The notes under the pieces are model-generated. The model searched no databases and was not told the DNA's origin. It worked only from the letters and a program-made list of their open reading frames with translations. The translations under genes were made by a program, and so were the position numbers. A stretch of DNA of 64,000 nucleotides from Nocardiopsis ganjiahuensis DSM 45031. GTDB taxonomy: Bacteria; Actinomycetota; Actinomycetes; Streptosporangiales; Streptosporangiaceae. Below, piece by piece: positions 26,711-35,813 of this stretch. Where the stretch lies: contig NZ_ANBA01000020.1 of the NCBI RefSeq assembly GCF_000341085.1, forward strand, positions 124,001-188,000, read 5' to 3'. The stretch's first letter is position 1; each line of letters opens with the position of its first letter.

Positions 26711-28804
26711 GTGAACGCCCACACCCCGAAAAACCTGGAGTGGTCGGACCTCGACCTCCGCGCCGTCAACACGGTCCGAGCGCTGGCGATGGACGCGGTA
26801 GAGAAGTCGGGTAACGGACACCCCGGCACCGCGATGAGCCTCGCGCCCGCCGCCTACCTCCTCTTCCAGAAGGTCATGCGGCACGACCCCGCCGAGCCCG
26901 AGTGGGTGGGCCGGGACCGCTTCGTGCTGTCGATCGGCCACTCCAGCCTCACCCTGTACATCCAGCTCTACCTCGCCGGATACGGACTGGAGCTGGACGA
27001 CCTCAAGAGCCTGCGCCAGTGGGACAGCCGCACACCCGGCCACCCCGAGTTCAGCCACACACCGGGGGTGGAGACCACCACCGGGCCGCTCGGCCAGGGC
27101 GTGGGCAACGCGGTCGGCATGGCCATGGCCGCCCGCCGTGAGCGCGGCCTGTTCAATCCCGAGGCCGGTCCGGGCGCCAGCCCCTTCGACCACCACGTCT
27201 ACGCCTTCTGCTCCGACGGCGACGTCCAGGAGGGGGTGAGCCACGAGGCCAGCGCCCTGGCCGGGACCCAGAACCTGGGCAACCTCATCATGATCTGGGA
27301 CGACAACCGGATCTCCATCGAGGACGACACCCGCATCGCGCACTCCGAGGACGTGGCCGAGCGCTACCGCGCCTACGGCTGGCACGTGGAAGAGGTCGAC
27401 TGGACCGCCACCGGCGAGTACGTCGAGGACGTCGAGGCCCTCTACCAGGCGATCCAGCGCGGCAAGGCCGAGACGGAGCGGCCGACCTTCATCCGCCTGC
27501 GGACCATCATCGGCTGGCCCGCGCCCAACAAGCAGAACACCGGCGCCATCCACGGTGCGGCCATCGGCGCCGACGAGGTCTCCGCCACCAAGGCGATCCT
27601 CGGCCTGCCCGACGAGCCCTTCGGCGTCGAGGACGCGGTCATCGAGCACACCCGCCGCGCCCTGGACCGCGGCCGTGAGGCCCGCGCCGCCTGGGACGTC
27701 ACTTTCGAGGCCTGGCACAAGAGCGCCGGTGAGCACGCCGCGCTGTTCGACCGCCTGATCGAGAAGCGGCTGCCCGAGGGCTGGGAGAAGGCGCTGCCCT
27801 CCTTCGACCCCAGCGAGAAGGGCATGGCCACCCGCAAGGCCAGCGGCGAGGTGCTCTCCGCCCTCGCCCCGCTGCTGCCCGAACTCTGGGGCGGCTCCGC
27901 CGACCTGGCCGGTTCCAACAACACCACGCCCAAGGGCGAGCAGTCCTTCCTGCCCTTCGACCGCGCCAGCGAGTCGTTCCCGGGCAACCCCTACGGGCGC
28001 GTGCTGCACTTCGGCGTGCGCGAGCACGGCATGGGCTCGATCCTCAACGGCATGGCCCTGCACGGCCCGACCCGCCCCTACGGCGGCACGTTCCTGGTCT
28101 TCAGCGACTACATGCGCCCCGCGGTCCGGTTGGCCGCGATCATGCAGCTGCCGGTCACCTACGTGTGGACGCACGACTCCATCGGTCTGGGCGAGGACGG
28201 CCCCACCCACCAGCCGGTCGAGCACCTGTGGTCGCTGCGCGCCATCCACGGCCTCGACGTGATCCGGCCGGCCGACGCCAACGAGACCGCCGTGGTGTGG
28301 CGCTCCGTGATCGAGAACGGCGACCGCCCGTCCGCGCTGGCGCTGACCCGCCAGAACCTGCCCGTGCTGGACCGCAGCGAGTACGCGTCCGCCGAAGGCG
28401 CCGTCAAGGGCGGGTACGTGCTGGCCGAGGCCGACGGGGACGCTCCGGAAGTGATCATCATGGCCACCGGCAGCGAGGTCCAGATCGCCCTGGACGCCCG
28501 CAAGGTCCTCCAGGAGGCCGGCACGCCCACCCGTGTGGTGTCCATGACCTGCGTGGAGTGGTTCGAGCGCCAGAGCGAGGAGTACCGCGAGCAGGTCCTG
28601 CCCTCCTCCGTGCGCGCCCGCGTGTCGGTGGAGGCGGGGATCGCCATGGGCTGGCGCCAGTACGTCGGTGACGCCGGTGAGTCCGTGAGCCTGGAGCACT
28701 ACGGCGCCTCGGCCCCGTACCAGGTCCTGTACGAGAAGTTCGGTTTCACCACCGACGCCGTCGTCGAGGCGGCTCGCAAGAGCCTCACCCGGGTCGGCGG
28801 CTGA
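26711..28804 (+). CDS. tkt: Transketolase
   Basis: A 697-residue thiamine-diphosphate enzyme of the non-oxidative pentose phosphate pathway. Visible features are the N-terminal KSGNGHPGTAMSLAP, the ThDP-binding stretch CSDGDVQEG...WDDN, IHGAAIGADE, the pyrimidine-domain ADLAGSNNT, FGVREHGM and THDSIGLGEDGPTHQPVEHL. The chosen GTG gives the usual family length; GAAGGAG lies about 11 bases upstream. First gene of the tkt-tal-zwf-opcA-pgl series. Confidence 0.96.
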   Translation: MNAHTPKNLEWSDLDLRAVNTVRALAMDAVEKSGNGHPGTAMSLAPAAYLLFQKVMRHDPAEPEWVGRDRFVLSIGHSSLTLYIQLYLAGYGLELDDLKSLRQWDSRTPGHPEFSHTPGVETTTGPLGQGVGNAVGMAMAARRERGLFNPEAGPGASPFDHHVYAFCSDGDVQEGVSHEASALAGTQNLGNLIMIWDDNRISIEDDTRIAHSEDVAERYRAYGWHVEEVDWTATGEYVEDVEALYQAIQRGKAETERPTFIRLRTIIGWPAPNKQNTGAIHGAAIGADEVSATKAILGLPDEPFGVEDAVIEHTRRALDRGREARAAWDVTFEAWHKSAGEHAALFDRLIEKRLPEGWEKALPSFDPSEKGMATRKASGEVLSALAPLLPELWGGSADLAGSNNTTPKGEQSFLPFDRASESFPGNPYGRVLHFGVREHGMGSILNGMALHGPTRPYGGTFLVFSDYMRPAVRLAAIMQLPVTYVWTHDSIGLGEDGPTHQPVEHLWSLRAIHGLDVIRPADANETAVVWRSVIENGDRPSALALTRQNLPVLDRSEYASAEGAVKGGYVLAEADGDAPEVIIMATGSEVQIALDARKVLQEAGTPTRVVSMTCVEWFERQSEEYREQVLPSSVRARVSVEAGIAMGWRQYVGDAGESVSLEHYGASAPYQVLYEKFGFTTDAVVEAARKSLTRVGG

Positions 28805-28808
28805 CCCC

Positions 28809-28840
28809 GACGGGCCCCGGCGACCGCGCCGGGGCCCGTC
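28809..28840 (+). terminator. Hairpin between tkt and tal
   Basis: A perfect 13-bp stem, GACGGGCCCCGGC with GCCGGGGCCCGTC, and a 6-base loop, five bases after the tkt stop. A second small stem, GGGGCGG/CCGCCCC, lies just upstream of the tal ribosome binding site. Confidence 0.7.
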
Positions 28841-28903
28841 CTTCCGTTCCAACGTGTGCAGACAGGGGCGGCGTTCCGCCCCCGAGGGAAGGCGCGAGAA
28901 GCC

Positions 28904-30010
28904 ATGAACAAAGCACTCCAGGACCTCTCCGAAGCGGGCGTTTCCGTCTGGCTGGACGACATCAGCCGCGAACGCCTGCGCTCGGGCAACCTGACCGAGC
29001 TGATGTCGGACCGCCACGTGGTCGGTGTGACGTCCAACCCGACCATCTTCGACAAGGCGCTCGCCGAGGGTGACGCCTACGACGAGCAGGTCCGCGAACT
29101 GGCCGTGCGAGGCGTGTCGGTGGAGGAGGCGGTACGCATGATCACCGCCTACGACATCCGCTGGGCCGCTGACACCCTGCGCCCGGTGTACGAGTCCACC
29201 GGCCGTGTGGACGGCCGGGTCTCGCTGGAGGTGGACCCGCGCCTGGCCAACGAGACCGAGCGCACGGTCGCCGAGGCCAAGGCGCTGTGGTGGCTGGTGG
29301 ACCGGCCCAACCTGATGGTCAAGATCCCGGCCACCGCGGCGGGCCTGCCCGCCATCACCCAGACTCTGGGGCAGGGCATCAGCGTCAACGTCACGCTGAT
29401 CTTCTCCCTGGAGCGCTACCGGCAGGTGATGGACGCGTTCCTGGAGGGCATGGAGCTGGCCCGGGCCAACGGCCACGACCTGTCCCGCATCCAGTCGGTC
29501 GCCTCCTTCTTCGTCAGCCGGGTGGACGCCGAGGTGGACAAGCGCCTGCGCGAGATCGGTACCGAGGAGGCGCTCTCCCTGCTGGGCCGGGCCGCTCTGG
29601 CCAACGCCCGACTCGCCTACGAGGCGCACTCCGAGGTGTTCTCCTCCTCCGAGTGGAAGGCGCTGGAGAAGCTGGGCGCCCAGCCGCAGCGCCCCCTGTG
29701 GGCCTCCACCGGGGTGAAGGACCCCGCCTACGCGGACACCCTCTACGTCACCGAGCTGGTGGCCCGCGACACGGTGAACACCATGCCGCAGGCCACCCTC
29801 GACGCCACCGCCGACCACGGCCGGATCACCGGCGACACCGTTCTGGGCACCTACGAGCGCGCCCGGTCCGACTTCGCCGCCCTGGAGGACGCCGGGGTGA
29901 GCCTGACCGACGTGTTCGCGGTACTGGAGAAGGAGGGCGTGGACAAGTTCGTCACGTCCTGGCAGAGCCTGCTGGACGCGCTCTCGGCCAAGCTCGACGA
30001 ACTCTCCTGA
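28904..30010 (+). CDS. tal: Transaldolase
   Basis: A 368-residue transaldolase of the actinobacterial/cyanobacterial type. The substrate-binding start GVTSNPTIFDKAL and the Schiff-base lysine in NLMVKIPATAAGLPAI are visible, as are the family stretches SVNVTLIFSLERY and VASFFVSRVDAEVDK. ATG follows GAGGGAAGG. Flanked by strong hairpins on both sides, so its level may be set separately from tkt and zwf. Confidence 0.96.
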   Translation: MNKALQDLSEAGVSVWLDDISRERLRSGNLTELMSDRHVVGVTSNPTIFDKALAEGDAYDEQVRELAVRGVSVEEAVRMITAYDIRWAADTLRPVYESTGRVDGRVSLEVDPRLANETERTVAEAKALWWLVDRPNLMVKIPATAAGLPAITQTLGQGISVNVTLIFSLERYRQVMDAFLEGMELARANGHDLSRIQSVASFFVSRVDAEVDKRLREIGTEEALSLLGRAALANARLAYEAHSEVFSSSEWKALEKLGAQPQRPLWASTGVKDPAYADTLYVTELVARDTVNTMPQATLDATADHGRITGDTVLGTYERARSDFAALEDAGVSLTDVFAVLEKEGVDKFVTSWQSLLDALSAKLDELS

Positions 30011-30016
30011 GCCGGC

Positions 30017-30047
30017 GGCCGCCGCGGGGTCCGGCCCCGCGGCGGCC
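30017..30047 (+). terminator. Hairpin between tal and zwf
   Basis: A perfect 13-bp stem, GGCCGCCGCGGGG with CCCCGCGGCGGCC, and a 5-base loop, directly after the tal stop codon. Confidence 0.7.
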
Positions 30048-30154
30048 CTCCGCCCCCGGCTCCGGGCGTCCCCCGGGTGAGAGTCGGGGATGTGGGCGCC
30101 CGGCCATCGAACCACCGTCCCACCAGCCACTCTCAACAGGAAGCGCGGAGATCC

Positions 30155-31720
30155 GTGAAAGAACCGGTGATGCCGGGAGCGGTACCCAATCCGCTCCGCA
30201 ACGCCCTGGACCGAAGGCTCCCCCGTATCGCCGGGCCCAGCGTGCTGGTGCTGTTCGGCGTCACGGGCGACCTGGCCCGCAAGAAGCTCCTGCCCGCCAT
30301 CTACGACCTCGCCAACCGCGGCATGCTGCCGCCGGGCTTCGGCCTGGTCGGCTTCGCGCGCCGTGACTGGGAGAACCAGGACTTCGCCGCCGAGGCCCAC
30401 GCGGCGGTGCGCGAACACGCCCGCACCCCCTTCCGCGAGGACGTGTGGCGCCAGCTGAGCGAGGGAATGCGTTTCGTCCAGGGGGACCTGGACGACGACA
30501 GCGCCTTCGACGAACTCGCCAGGACCGTCCGCGAGCTGGACGCCGACCGCGGCACCGGCGGCAACTACGCGTTCTACCTGTCCCTACCGCCCAAGCTGTT
30601 CCCGACCGTGGTCACCCAGCTCAAGCGCAGCGGTCTGGCCTCGCCGGAGCCGAGTCAGGGGCCGGGCGGGGCCACACCGTGGCGCCGGGTGGTGATCGAG
30701 AAGCCGTTCGGCCACGACCTGGAGAGCGCCAAGGAGCTCAACGCGGTGGTGGACGACGTCTTCCCGCCGTCGTCGGTGTTCCGCATCGACCACTACCTCG
30801 GCAAGGAGACGGTTCAGAACATCCTGGCGCTGCGCTTCGCCAACACGCTGTTCGAACCGCTGTGGAACCGCAGCTACGTGGACCACGTGCAGATCACCAT
30901 GGCCGAGGACATCGGTGTGGGCGGTCGCGCGGGGTACTACGACGGCATCGGCGCGGCGCGCGACGTCATCCAGAACCACCTGCTCCAACTGCTCGCGCTC
31001 ATCGCGATGGAGGAACCGGTCTCCTACAGCGCGGACGCGATCCGCGCCGAGAAGGAGAAGGTCCTCTCCGCGGTGACGCTCCCCGACGACCTGGCCAAGG
31101 GCACCGCCCGCGGCCAGTACGCGGCCGGATGGCAGGGCGGCGCGGCGGTCTCCGGCTACCTCGAGGAGGACGGCATCCCGTCCGACTCGGTGACCGAGAC
31201 CTACGCGGCGCTCAAGCTGGACGTGGGCACCCGGCGCTGGTCCGGTGTGCCGTTCTACCTGCGCACCGGCAAGCGGCTGGGCCGCCGGGTGACCGAGGTG
31301 GCGCTGGTGTTCCAGGCCGCCCCCCAGCAGATGTTCGCCCGCAGCGACGTCAGCGAGCTCGGCCAGAACGCCCTCGTGCTGCGCATCCAGCCCGACGAGG
31401 GCGTGACCCTGCGGTTCGGTTCCAAGGTGCCGGGCGCCTCCATGGAGGTGCGCGACGTGAGCATGGACTTCACCTACGGGCAGTCCTTCACCGAGGCCAG
31501 CCCCGAGGCCTACGAGCGCCTCATCCTGGACGTGCTCATCGGCGACCCGCCGCTGTTCCCGCGCCAGGAGGAGGTCGAGCTGTCCTGGCAGATCCTCGAC
31601 CCGGTCGAGGAGTACTGGGCCGAGGCGGGTCAGCCCGAACAGTACGGTTCGGGTACCTGGGGCCCCGAGTCCGCGCACGAACTGCTCACCAGGGACGGCC
31701 GCCAGTGGCGCCGCCCGTGA
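30155..31720 (+). CDS. zwf: Glucose-6-phosphate 1-dehydrogenase
   Basis: A 521-residue enzyme catalysing the first step of the oxidative pentose phosphate pathway. The NADP-binding GVTGDLARKKLLPAIYDLA and the active-site motif RIDHYLGKE are present, as are VIEKPFGHDL and VPFYLRTGKRL. The GTG start has CGGAG four bases upstream; an ATG five codons later is an alternative. Followed by opcA after 28 bases, so zwf, opcA and pgl form one operon. Confidence 0.96.
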   Translation: MKEPVMPGAVPNPLRNALDRRLPRIAGPSVLVLFGVTGDLARKKLLPAIYDLANRGMLPPGFGLVGFARRDWENQDFAAEAHAAVREHARTPFREDVWRQLSEGMRFVQGDLDDDSAFDELARTVRELDADRGTGGNYAFYLSLPPKLFPTVVTQLKRSGLASPEPSQGPGGATPWRRVVIEKPFGHDLESAKELNAVVDDVFPPSSVFRIDHYLGKETVQNILALRFANTLFEPLWNRSYVDHVQITMAEDIGVGGRAGYYDGIGAARDVIQNHLLQLLALIAMEEPVSYSADAIRAEKEKVLSAVTLPDDLAKGTARGQYAAGWQGGAAVSGYLEEDGIPSDSVTETYAALKLDVGTRRWSGVPFYLRTGKRLGRRVTEVALVFQAAPQQMFARSDVSELGQNALVLRIQPDEGVTLRFGSKVPGASMEVRDVSMDFTYGQSFTEASPEAYERLILDVLIGDPPLFPRQEEVELSWQILDPVEEYWAEAGQPEQYGSGTWGPESAHELLTRDGRQWRRP

Positions 31721-31748
31721 CCGCCAGCGCCCGTTTCCGGAGGGACCG

Positions 31749-32675
31749 ATGACGCTCTATCTTCCGCGCACCACGACCTCGCAGATCACCGAGGCGCTCA
31801 TGGCCGAGCGGCTCAGTGTCGGCGGGGGTGCGATGAACATGGTGCTCACCCTGGTCATCGTCACCGACGAGGCCGACCACTACGACGCCGTCCGCGCGGC
31901 CACCGAGGCGGGCCGGGAACACCCCTCGCGGGTGGTGGCGCTGATCCGCCGCGACCCGAAGGCCGAACCGGCCATCGACGCGGAGATCCGCCGGCCCGGC
32001 ACCTCCGGTCCCGGTGAGGCGGTGCTGCTGCGCCTGTACGGGCCGCTGGGCGAACACCCCGACTCGGTGCTGACCCCGCTGCTGGTCCCGGACGCGCCCG
32101 TGGTCGTGTGGTGGCCCGGGCAGGGGCCCGCCGACCCGTCCGCCGACCCGGTGGGCCGCCTGGCCCAGCGCAGGATCACCGACGCTCTGCGCGCCCAGGA
32201 TCCGGTAGGCGACCTGCTGGAGCGGGTAGCCCACTACCGTCCGGGTGACACGGACCTGACCTGGACGCGGCTGACCCCGTGGCGTTCGCTGCTGGCCAGC
32301 GCCATGGACCAGCCGTGCGGCTGGGTGAACGCGGCCAAGGTGACGGCCGAGCCGCACTACCCGAGCGCCGAGCTCCTGGCCGCGTGGCTGTCCGAGCGGC
32401 TGGAGGTCGAGGTGGAACGCGGCGTCTCGGACGGCCCCGGCCTGACCGAGGTCAAGCTGACCACCGACCAGGGGGACATCACGATCTCCCGGGTCGACGG
32501 CAGGGTGGCCACCCTGTCCAGGACCGGGCAGCCGGACCAGACGGTGGCGCTCGCCCGGCGCGGCGCCGCCCTGGCGCTGGCCGAGGAGCTGCGTCGCCTG
32601 GACCCCGACGAGACCTACGCGAACGCGGCCCGACACCTGGGGCCGCTGCTCGCTGGAAGCGGAGTTGAAGGATGA
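31749..32675 (+). CDS. opcA: Glucose-6-phosphate dehydrogenase assembly protein OpcA
   Basis: A 308-residue protein of the OpcA family, needed for assembly and redox regulation of Zwf. Recognisable by MTLYLPRTTTSQITEALM, MNMVLTLVIVTDE, APVVVWWPG and the C-terminal AALALAEELRRLDPDE. GGAGGG precedes the ATG. The stop overlaps the pgl ATG by four bases. Confidence 0.93.
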   Translation: MTLYLPRTTTSQITEALMAERLSVGGGAMNMVLTLVIVTDEADHYDAVRAATEAGREHPSRVVALIRRDPKAEPAIDAEIRRPGTSGPGEAVLLRLYGPLGEHPDSVLTPLLVPDAPVVVWWPGQGPADPSADPVGRLAQRRITDALRAQDPVGDLLERVAHYRPGDTDLTWTRLTPWRSLLASAMDQPCGWVNAAKVTAEPHYPSAELLAAWLSERLEVEVERGVSDGPGLTEVKLTTDQGDITISRVDGRVATLSRTGQPDQTVALARRGAALALAEELRRLDPDETYANAARHLGPLLAGSGVEG

Positions 32676-33418
32676 GCGAACCGGAGATCGTCCGGACCAC
32701 CGACGCCGAGCAGCTCGCACAGAGCGCGGCGGCGCGGCTGGCGAAGCTGATCGTGAGCGCCGAGGCGGCCGAACGCCCGTTCCACCTGGTGCTGACCGGC
32801 GGCGGCGTGGGCATCAAGACCCTCGCCGCCCTACGGGACGAGGCCAAGGCCAGCGGGATGAAGTGGTCGCACGTGCACCTGTGGTGGGGCGACGAGCGCT
32901 TCCTGCCCGAGGGAGACCCCGAGCGCAACGAGACGCAGGCCTGCGAGGCGCTGATCGACGACATCGACATCCCCTCGCACCAGGTGCACCCGATGCCGTC
33001 CTGGGACGGCACCGACAACCACGAGGCGGAGCGGGGGGCCACGAACTACTCGGCGGCCCTGTCCGTGGCGGCGCGCGGGCGCGGCCCGGTGCCGGAGTTC
33101 GACGTGTGCCTGCTGGGCCTGGGCCCGGACGCCCACGTGGCCTCGCTGTTCCCGGGCCTGCCGGGCGTGCACGAGGACGAGGCGGCCGCGATCGCGGTGC
33201 ACGACTCCCCCAAGCCGCCGCCGACCAGGATCAGTCTGAGCCTGTCCTCGATCCGCAGCGCCCGCCAGGTGTGGGTGCTCGCCTCGGGTGAGGGCAAGGC
33301 CGAGGCCGTCCGCCTGGGCGTGGCCGGAGGCAGCGTGGACGAGGCCCCGGTCGCCGGTGCCCGCGGCGCCGAGAAGACGGTGTTCTGGGTGGACGAGGCA
33401 GCCGCCTCCGAGCTGTAG
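32672..33418 (+). CDS. pgl: 6-phosphogluconolactonase
   Basis: A 248-residue lactonase of the NagB-like/DevB family that hydrolyses the product of Zwf. Visible motifs are HLVLTGGGVGIKTLAAL, HLWWGDERFLP, CLLGLGPDAHVASLFPG and SLSLSSIRSARQVWVLASG. It overlaps opcA by ATGA and ends the operon. Confidence 0.94.
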   Translation: MSEPEIVRTTDAEQLAQSAAARLAKLIVSAEAAERPFHLVLTGGGVGIKTLAALRDEAKASGMKWSHVHLWWGDERFLPEGDPERNETQACEALIDDIDIPSHQVHPMPSWDGTDNHEAERGATNYSAALSVAARGRGPVPEFDVCLLGLGPDAHVASLFPGLPGVHEDEAAAIAVHDSPKPPPTRISLSLSSIRSARQVWVLASGEGKAEAVRLGVAGGSVDEAPVAGARGAEKTVFWVDEAAASEL

Positions 33419-33435
33419 CCACCCGGAGCGGTACA

Positions 33436-33495
33436 CACGAGCGCCCCGGCCGTGAGTTCTCCCACGAGGAGATCCGCGCCCGGGGCGCCCTCGTG
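33436..33495 (+). terminator. Large imperfect hairpin after pgl
   Basis: Arms CACGAGCGCCCCGG and CCGGGGCGCCCTCGTG pair over about 14 positions with a 2-base bulge, enclosing about 30 bases. It starts about 18 bases after the pgl stop. Confidence 0.55.
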
Positions 33496-33618
33496 CCCGG
33501 GTGCGGTCGAGGGCGCGGTCCTCGAGAGAACCGTCATCCTCCGCACGTCCTTGCGCTGCGCCTCGGCATCCGGCGCGGGAGGGGGCCGGACCCGAATCGC
33601 GCGGCGGTCACCCCTCGG

Positions 33619-33657
33619 GCTCCTTTGACCAGGACGGCGTCGCCCGGCCAAAGGAGC
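33619..33657. terminator. Hairpin between pgl and the convergent MurE gene
   Basis: A 9-bp stem, GCTCCTTTG with CAAAGGAGC, and a 21-base loop, placed about 10 bases beyond the MurE stop on the minus strand. Confidence 0.55.
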
Positions 33658-33667
33658 GGGTCGTTCC

Positions 33668-35209
33668 TCAGTGCGCGGCGACGACCTCGTGCACGGTGGT
33701 CATGTCGTCGAAGGGCAGCATCTCGTCGCCGACGATCTGGTACGGCTCGCAGCCCTTGCCCGCGATGAGCACGACGTCACCGGAGCGGGCCACGGAGACG
33801 GCCCGGTCGATGGCGGCGCGGCGGTCGGGGATACGGGTGAACGGCGTCCCGGTCCGCTCGATGCCCTCGGCGACCTGGTCCATGATCGCCTCCGGGTCCT
33901 CGTGGCGCGGATTGTCCGAGGTCAGCACGCACCGGTCCGAGTAGGTGCCGGCGATCTCGCCCATGCGGGCGCGTTTGGTGGTGTCGCGGTCGCCGCCGCA
34001 GCCGAAGACGGTGAAGACCCGGCCCGGGGCGAACCCGCGGATCGTGGCCAGGACCTTGTCGAGGGAGTCGGGCGAGTGGGCGTAGTCCACGATCACCGAG
34101 ACCCCGCGCGGGGCCGCGTAGTGCTCGAAGCGCCCCGGGATCTGGGGCATGCGCTCCAGCGCCGCCACCAGTCCGGCGAGATCGTGGCCCTGCAGGTGGC
34201 AGGCGGCCAGCGCGGCGAGCGCGTTGGACACCGAGAAGCGCCCCGGCATGGGGATCGCCGCCGGGTACTTGCGGCCGTCGTGGTGCAGGACGAACCGGGT
34301 GCCCGAGGCGTCCACGACCAGGTCGGTCGCCCGGTAGTCCGCCTCGGCCTCGACGGAGTACGTGACCGTCGCACCCGGCATCATCTGCGGGATCGTGGCG
34401 CCCACGGGGTCGTCCAGGTTGACCACGGCCTGACGGCACAGCCCCTGGAACAGCCGGAGCTTGGCGTCCCGGTAGAACTCCATCGTCCCGTGGTCGTCCA
34501 GGTGGTCCTGGGTCAGGTTGGTGAAGACCCCGACGTCGATGTGCGAGCCGTCCACACGGTGCTCGAGCAGCCCCATGGAGGTCGCCTCCAGCACGACGCT
34601 GAGGGTACCCCGGCTGCGCATCCGGGCGAGGAGGTACTGCAGGTCCGGAGCCTCGGGTGTGCTGAGCAGGGTGCGGGGCATGGGGATCGGGTCGCCGCCG
34701 GTCCGGGCACCGGAGGTGCCGATGACCCCGACCCGGGCGTCGTTGGCGATCCGCAGCAGGGACTCGTACATGGACGAGACCGAGGTCTTGCCGTTGGTTC
34801 CGGTGACCGCGACGACGTCCATGGCCGCGCCGGGGTCACCGTGGTGCCGGGCGGAGACCAGCGCCGCCGCGACCCGGGCGTCGGCGACCTGGACGACGCA
34901 GGTACCAGGTGGAGCGGCCAGGTCGGCCTCGGAGAAGGCTTCGTTCGGTGAGAGCGGTTCCTCGACCAGGACCGCGACGGCGCCCCGGGAGAACGCGGTG
35001 GCGATCCCCTCCGGGCCGCCCTCGCGGTGCCCGGGGAGCGCGAGGTAGAGGGAGCCCGGCGCCACCCGGTCGAGGTCGACGCAGGGCGCCGCGGCGATGG
35101 GGATCTCGGTGTCCCCGTAGATGACCTGGTGGGCATGGCCGTTGAGCAGTGCGCTCAGTTGCAGGGGGTGTCCCTTCGAAGGCGGTGCGGCCGCGGGCGC
35201 GGCCGACAC
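33668..35209 (-). CDS. Mur ligase, MurE-like (UDP-MurNAc-tripeptide synthetase type)
   Basis: A 513-residue Mur ligase. The ATP loop VVAVTGTNGKTS and the MurE substrate motif DNPRHEDP, the form associated with meso-diaminopimelate, are present; so are TNLTQDHLDDHGTMEFY and GRFEHY. The usual ESSSHAL-type stretch is altered to EATSMGLLEHRVDG. The gene stands alone, outside any division/cell-wall cluster, so it may be an accessory or specialised MurE. The GTG start is preceded by two GTATAC palindromes one helical turn apart (35212-35217 and 35223-35228). The adjacent pgl operon is convergent and unrelated. Confidence 0.85.
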   Translation of the reverse strand: MSAAPAAAPPSKGHPLQLSALLNGHAHQVIYGDTEIPIAAAPCVDLDRVAPGSLYLALPGHREGGPEGIATAFSRGAVAVLVEEPLSPNEAFSEADLAAPPGTCVVQVADARVAAALVSARHHGDPGAAMDVVAVTGTNGKTSVSSMYESLLRIANDARVGVIGTSGARTGGDPIPMPRTLLSTPEAPDLQYLLARMRSRGTLSVVLEATSMGLLEHRVDGSHIDVGVFTNLTQDHLDDHGTMEFYRDAKLRLFQGLCRQAVVNLDDPVGATIPQMMPGATVTYSVEAEADYRATDLVVDASGTRFVLHHDGRKYPAAIPMPGRFSVSNALAALAACHLQGHDLAGLVAALERMPQIPGRFEHYAAPRGVSVIVDYAHSPDSLDKVLATIRGFAPGRVFTVFGCGGDRDTTKRARMGEIAGTYSDRCVLTSDNPRHEDPEAIMDQVAEGIERTGTPFTRIPDRRAAIDRAVSVARSGDVVLIAGKGCEPYQIVGDEMLPFDDMTTVHEVVAAH

Positions 35210-35246
35210 CGGTATACCCGGAGTATACGCGCCCGCCCCCGAGCCT

Positions 35247-35675
35247 TCAGGAGGCCCGGGAGGTGCTCCAGAACACCGGGACGACGATCGCGGCGACCAC
35301 CACGTGGGTGAGCTCCAGGACCACGACGGTGGCGGTCGAGGCCCCCGCGGTGAGCGGCGGCGCGAACATCAGCAGGGTGACGGCCACCGCGGCGACGGTC
35401 CACACCAGGCGGCCGCGGCGGGCGCCCAGGAGGCGCTCGGCCAGGGCGAGGGCTCCCCAGCCGATCAGGCCGAACCCGGCGCTGAAGACCAGGAACATGG
35501 GCCAGACGACGGTGGTGGCCTCCTGACCGGGCGGCGCGACCACCATGTCCGCGCCGACCAGGGGCGCTATCAGCGCGATGACGGAGTTGACGGCGGCCAC
35601 GGCGACCACCGCGGCCAGGCGCGGCTGCCAGGAGGGGCGGGTGGCGGTACGGGGTCCGGCGCTGGTCTCGGTCAT
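35247..35675 (-). CDS. DUF6069-like four-helix membrane protein
   Basis: A 142-residue protein with four hydrophobic segments (LAAVVAVAAVNSVIALIAPLVG, VVWPMFLVFSAGFGLIGWGAL, LVWTVAAVAVTLLMFAPPL, ATVVVLELTHVVVAAIVVPVFW). It resembles the small DUF6069 proteins that sit next to regulators in actinobacteria. The ATG is set by GGAGGAAG. It is divergent from the AraC regulator and is its likely target. Function unknown. Confidence 0.7.
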   Translation of the reverse strand: MTETSAGPRTATRPSWQPRLAAVVAVAAVNSVIALIAPLVGADMVVAPPGQEATTVVWPMFLVFSAGFGLIGWGALALAERLLGARRGRLVWTVAAVAVTLLMFAPPLTAGASTATVVVLELTHVVVAAIVVPVFWSTSRAS

Positions 35676-35749
35676 GGTCTTCTTCCTCCGGAGGATGTTT
35701 CGACTGGGTACCTTCACGACCGTACGGACCTCGGGCGAGACTTGCTATG

Positions 35750-35799
35750 CGTGATCAGCTTCGGTGTATACGCGATCATCCATCCACTGGATGATCACG
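35750..35799. promoter_or_regulatory. Nested inverted-repeat operator in the DUF6069/AraC divergent region
   Basis: A perfect 9-bp inverted repeat, GATCATCCA-TCCAC-TGGATGATC, at 35774-35796 lies five bases upstream of the TACGCT hexamer of the AraC gene. A second repeat pair, CGTGATCA (35750-35757) and TGATCACG (35792-35799), overlaps it. The position suits autorepression and control of the divergent gene. Confidence 0.55.
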
Positions 35800-35813
35800 G
35801 ATACGCTGACGGC

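Noticed and set aside
26138..30418. Long minus-strand open frame of 1426 codons opposite tkt, tal and zwf
   Set aside because: It is the antisense shadow of three well-identified genes; its translation is low-complexity Gly/Arg/Val-rich and matches no family.
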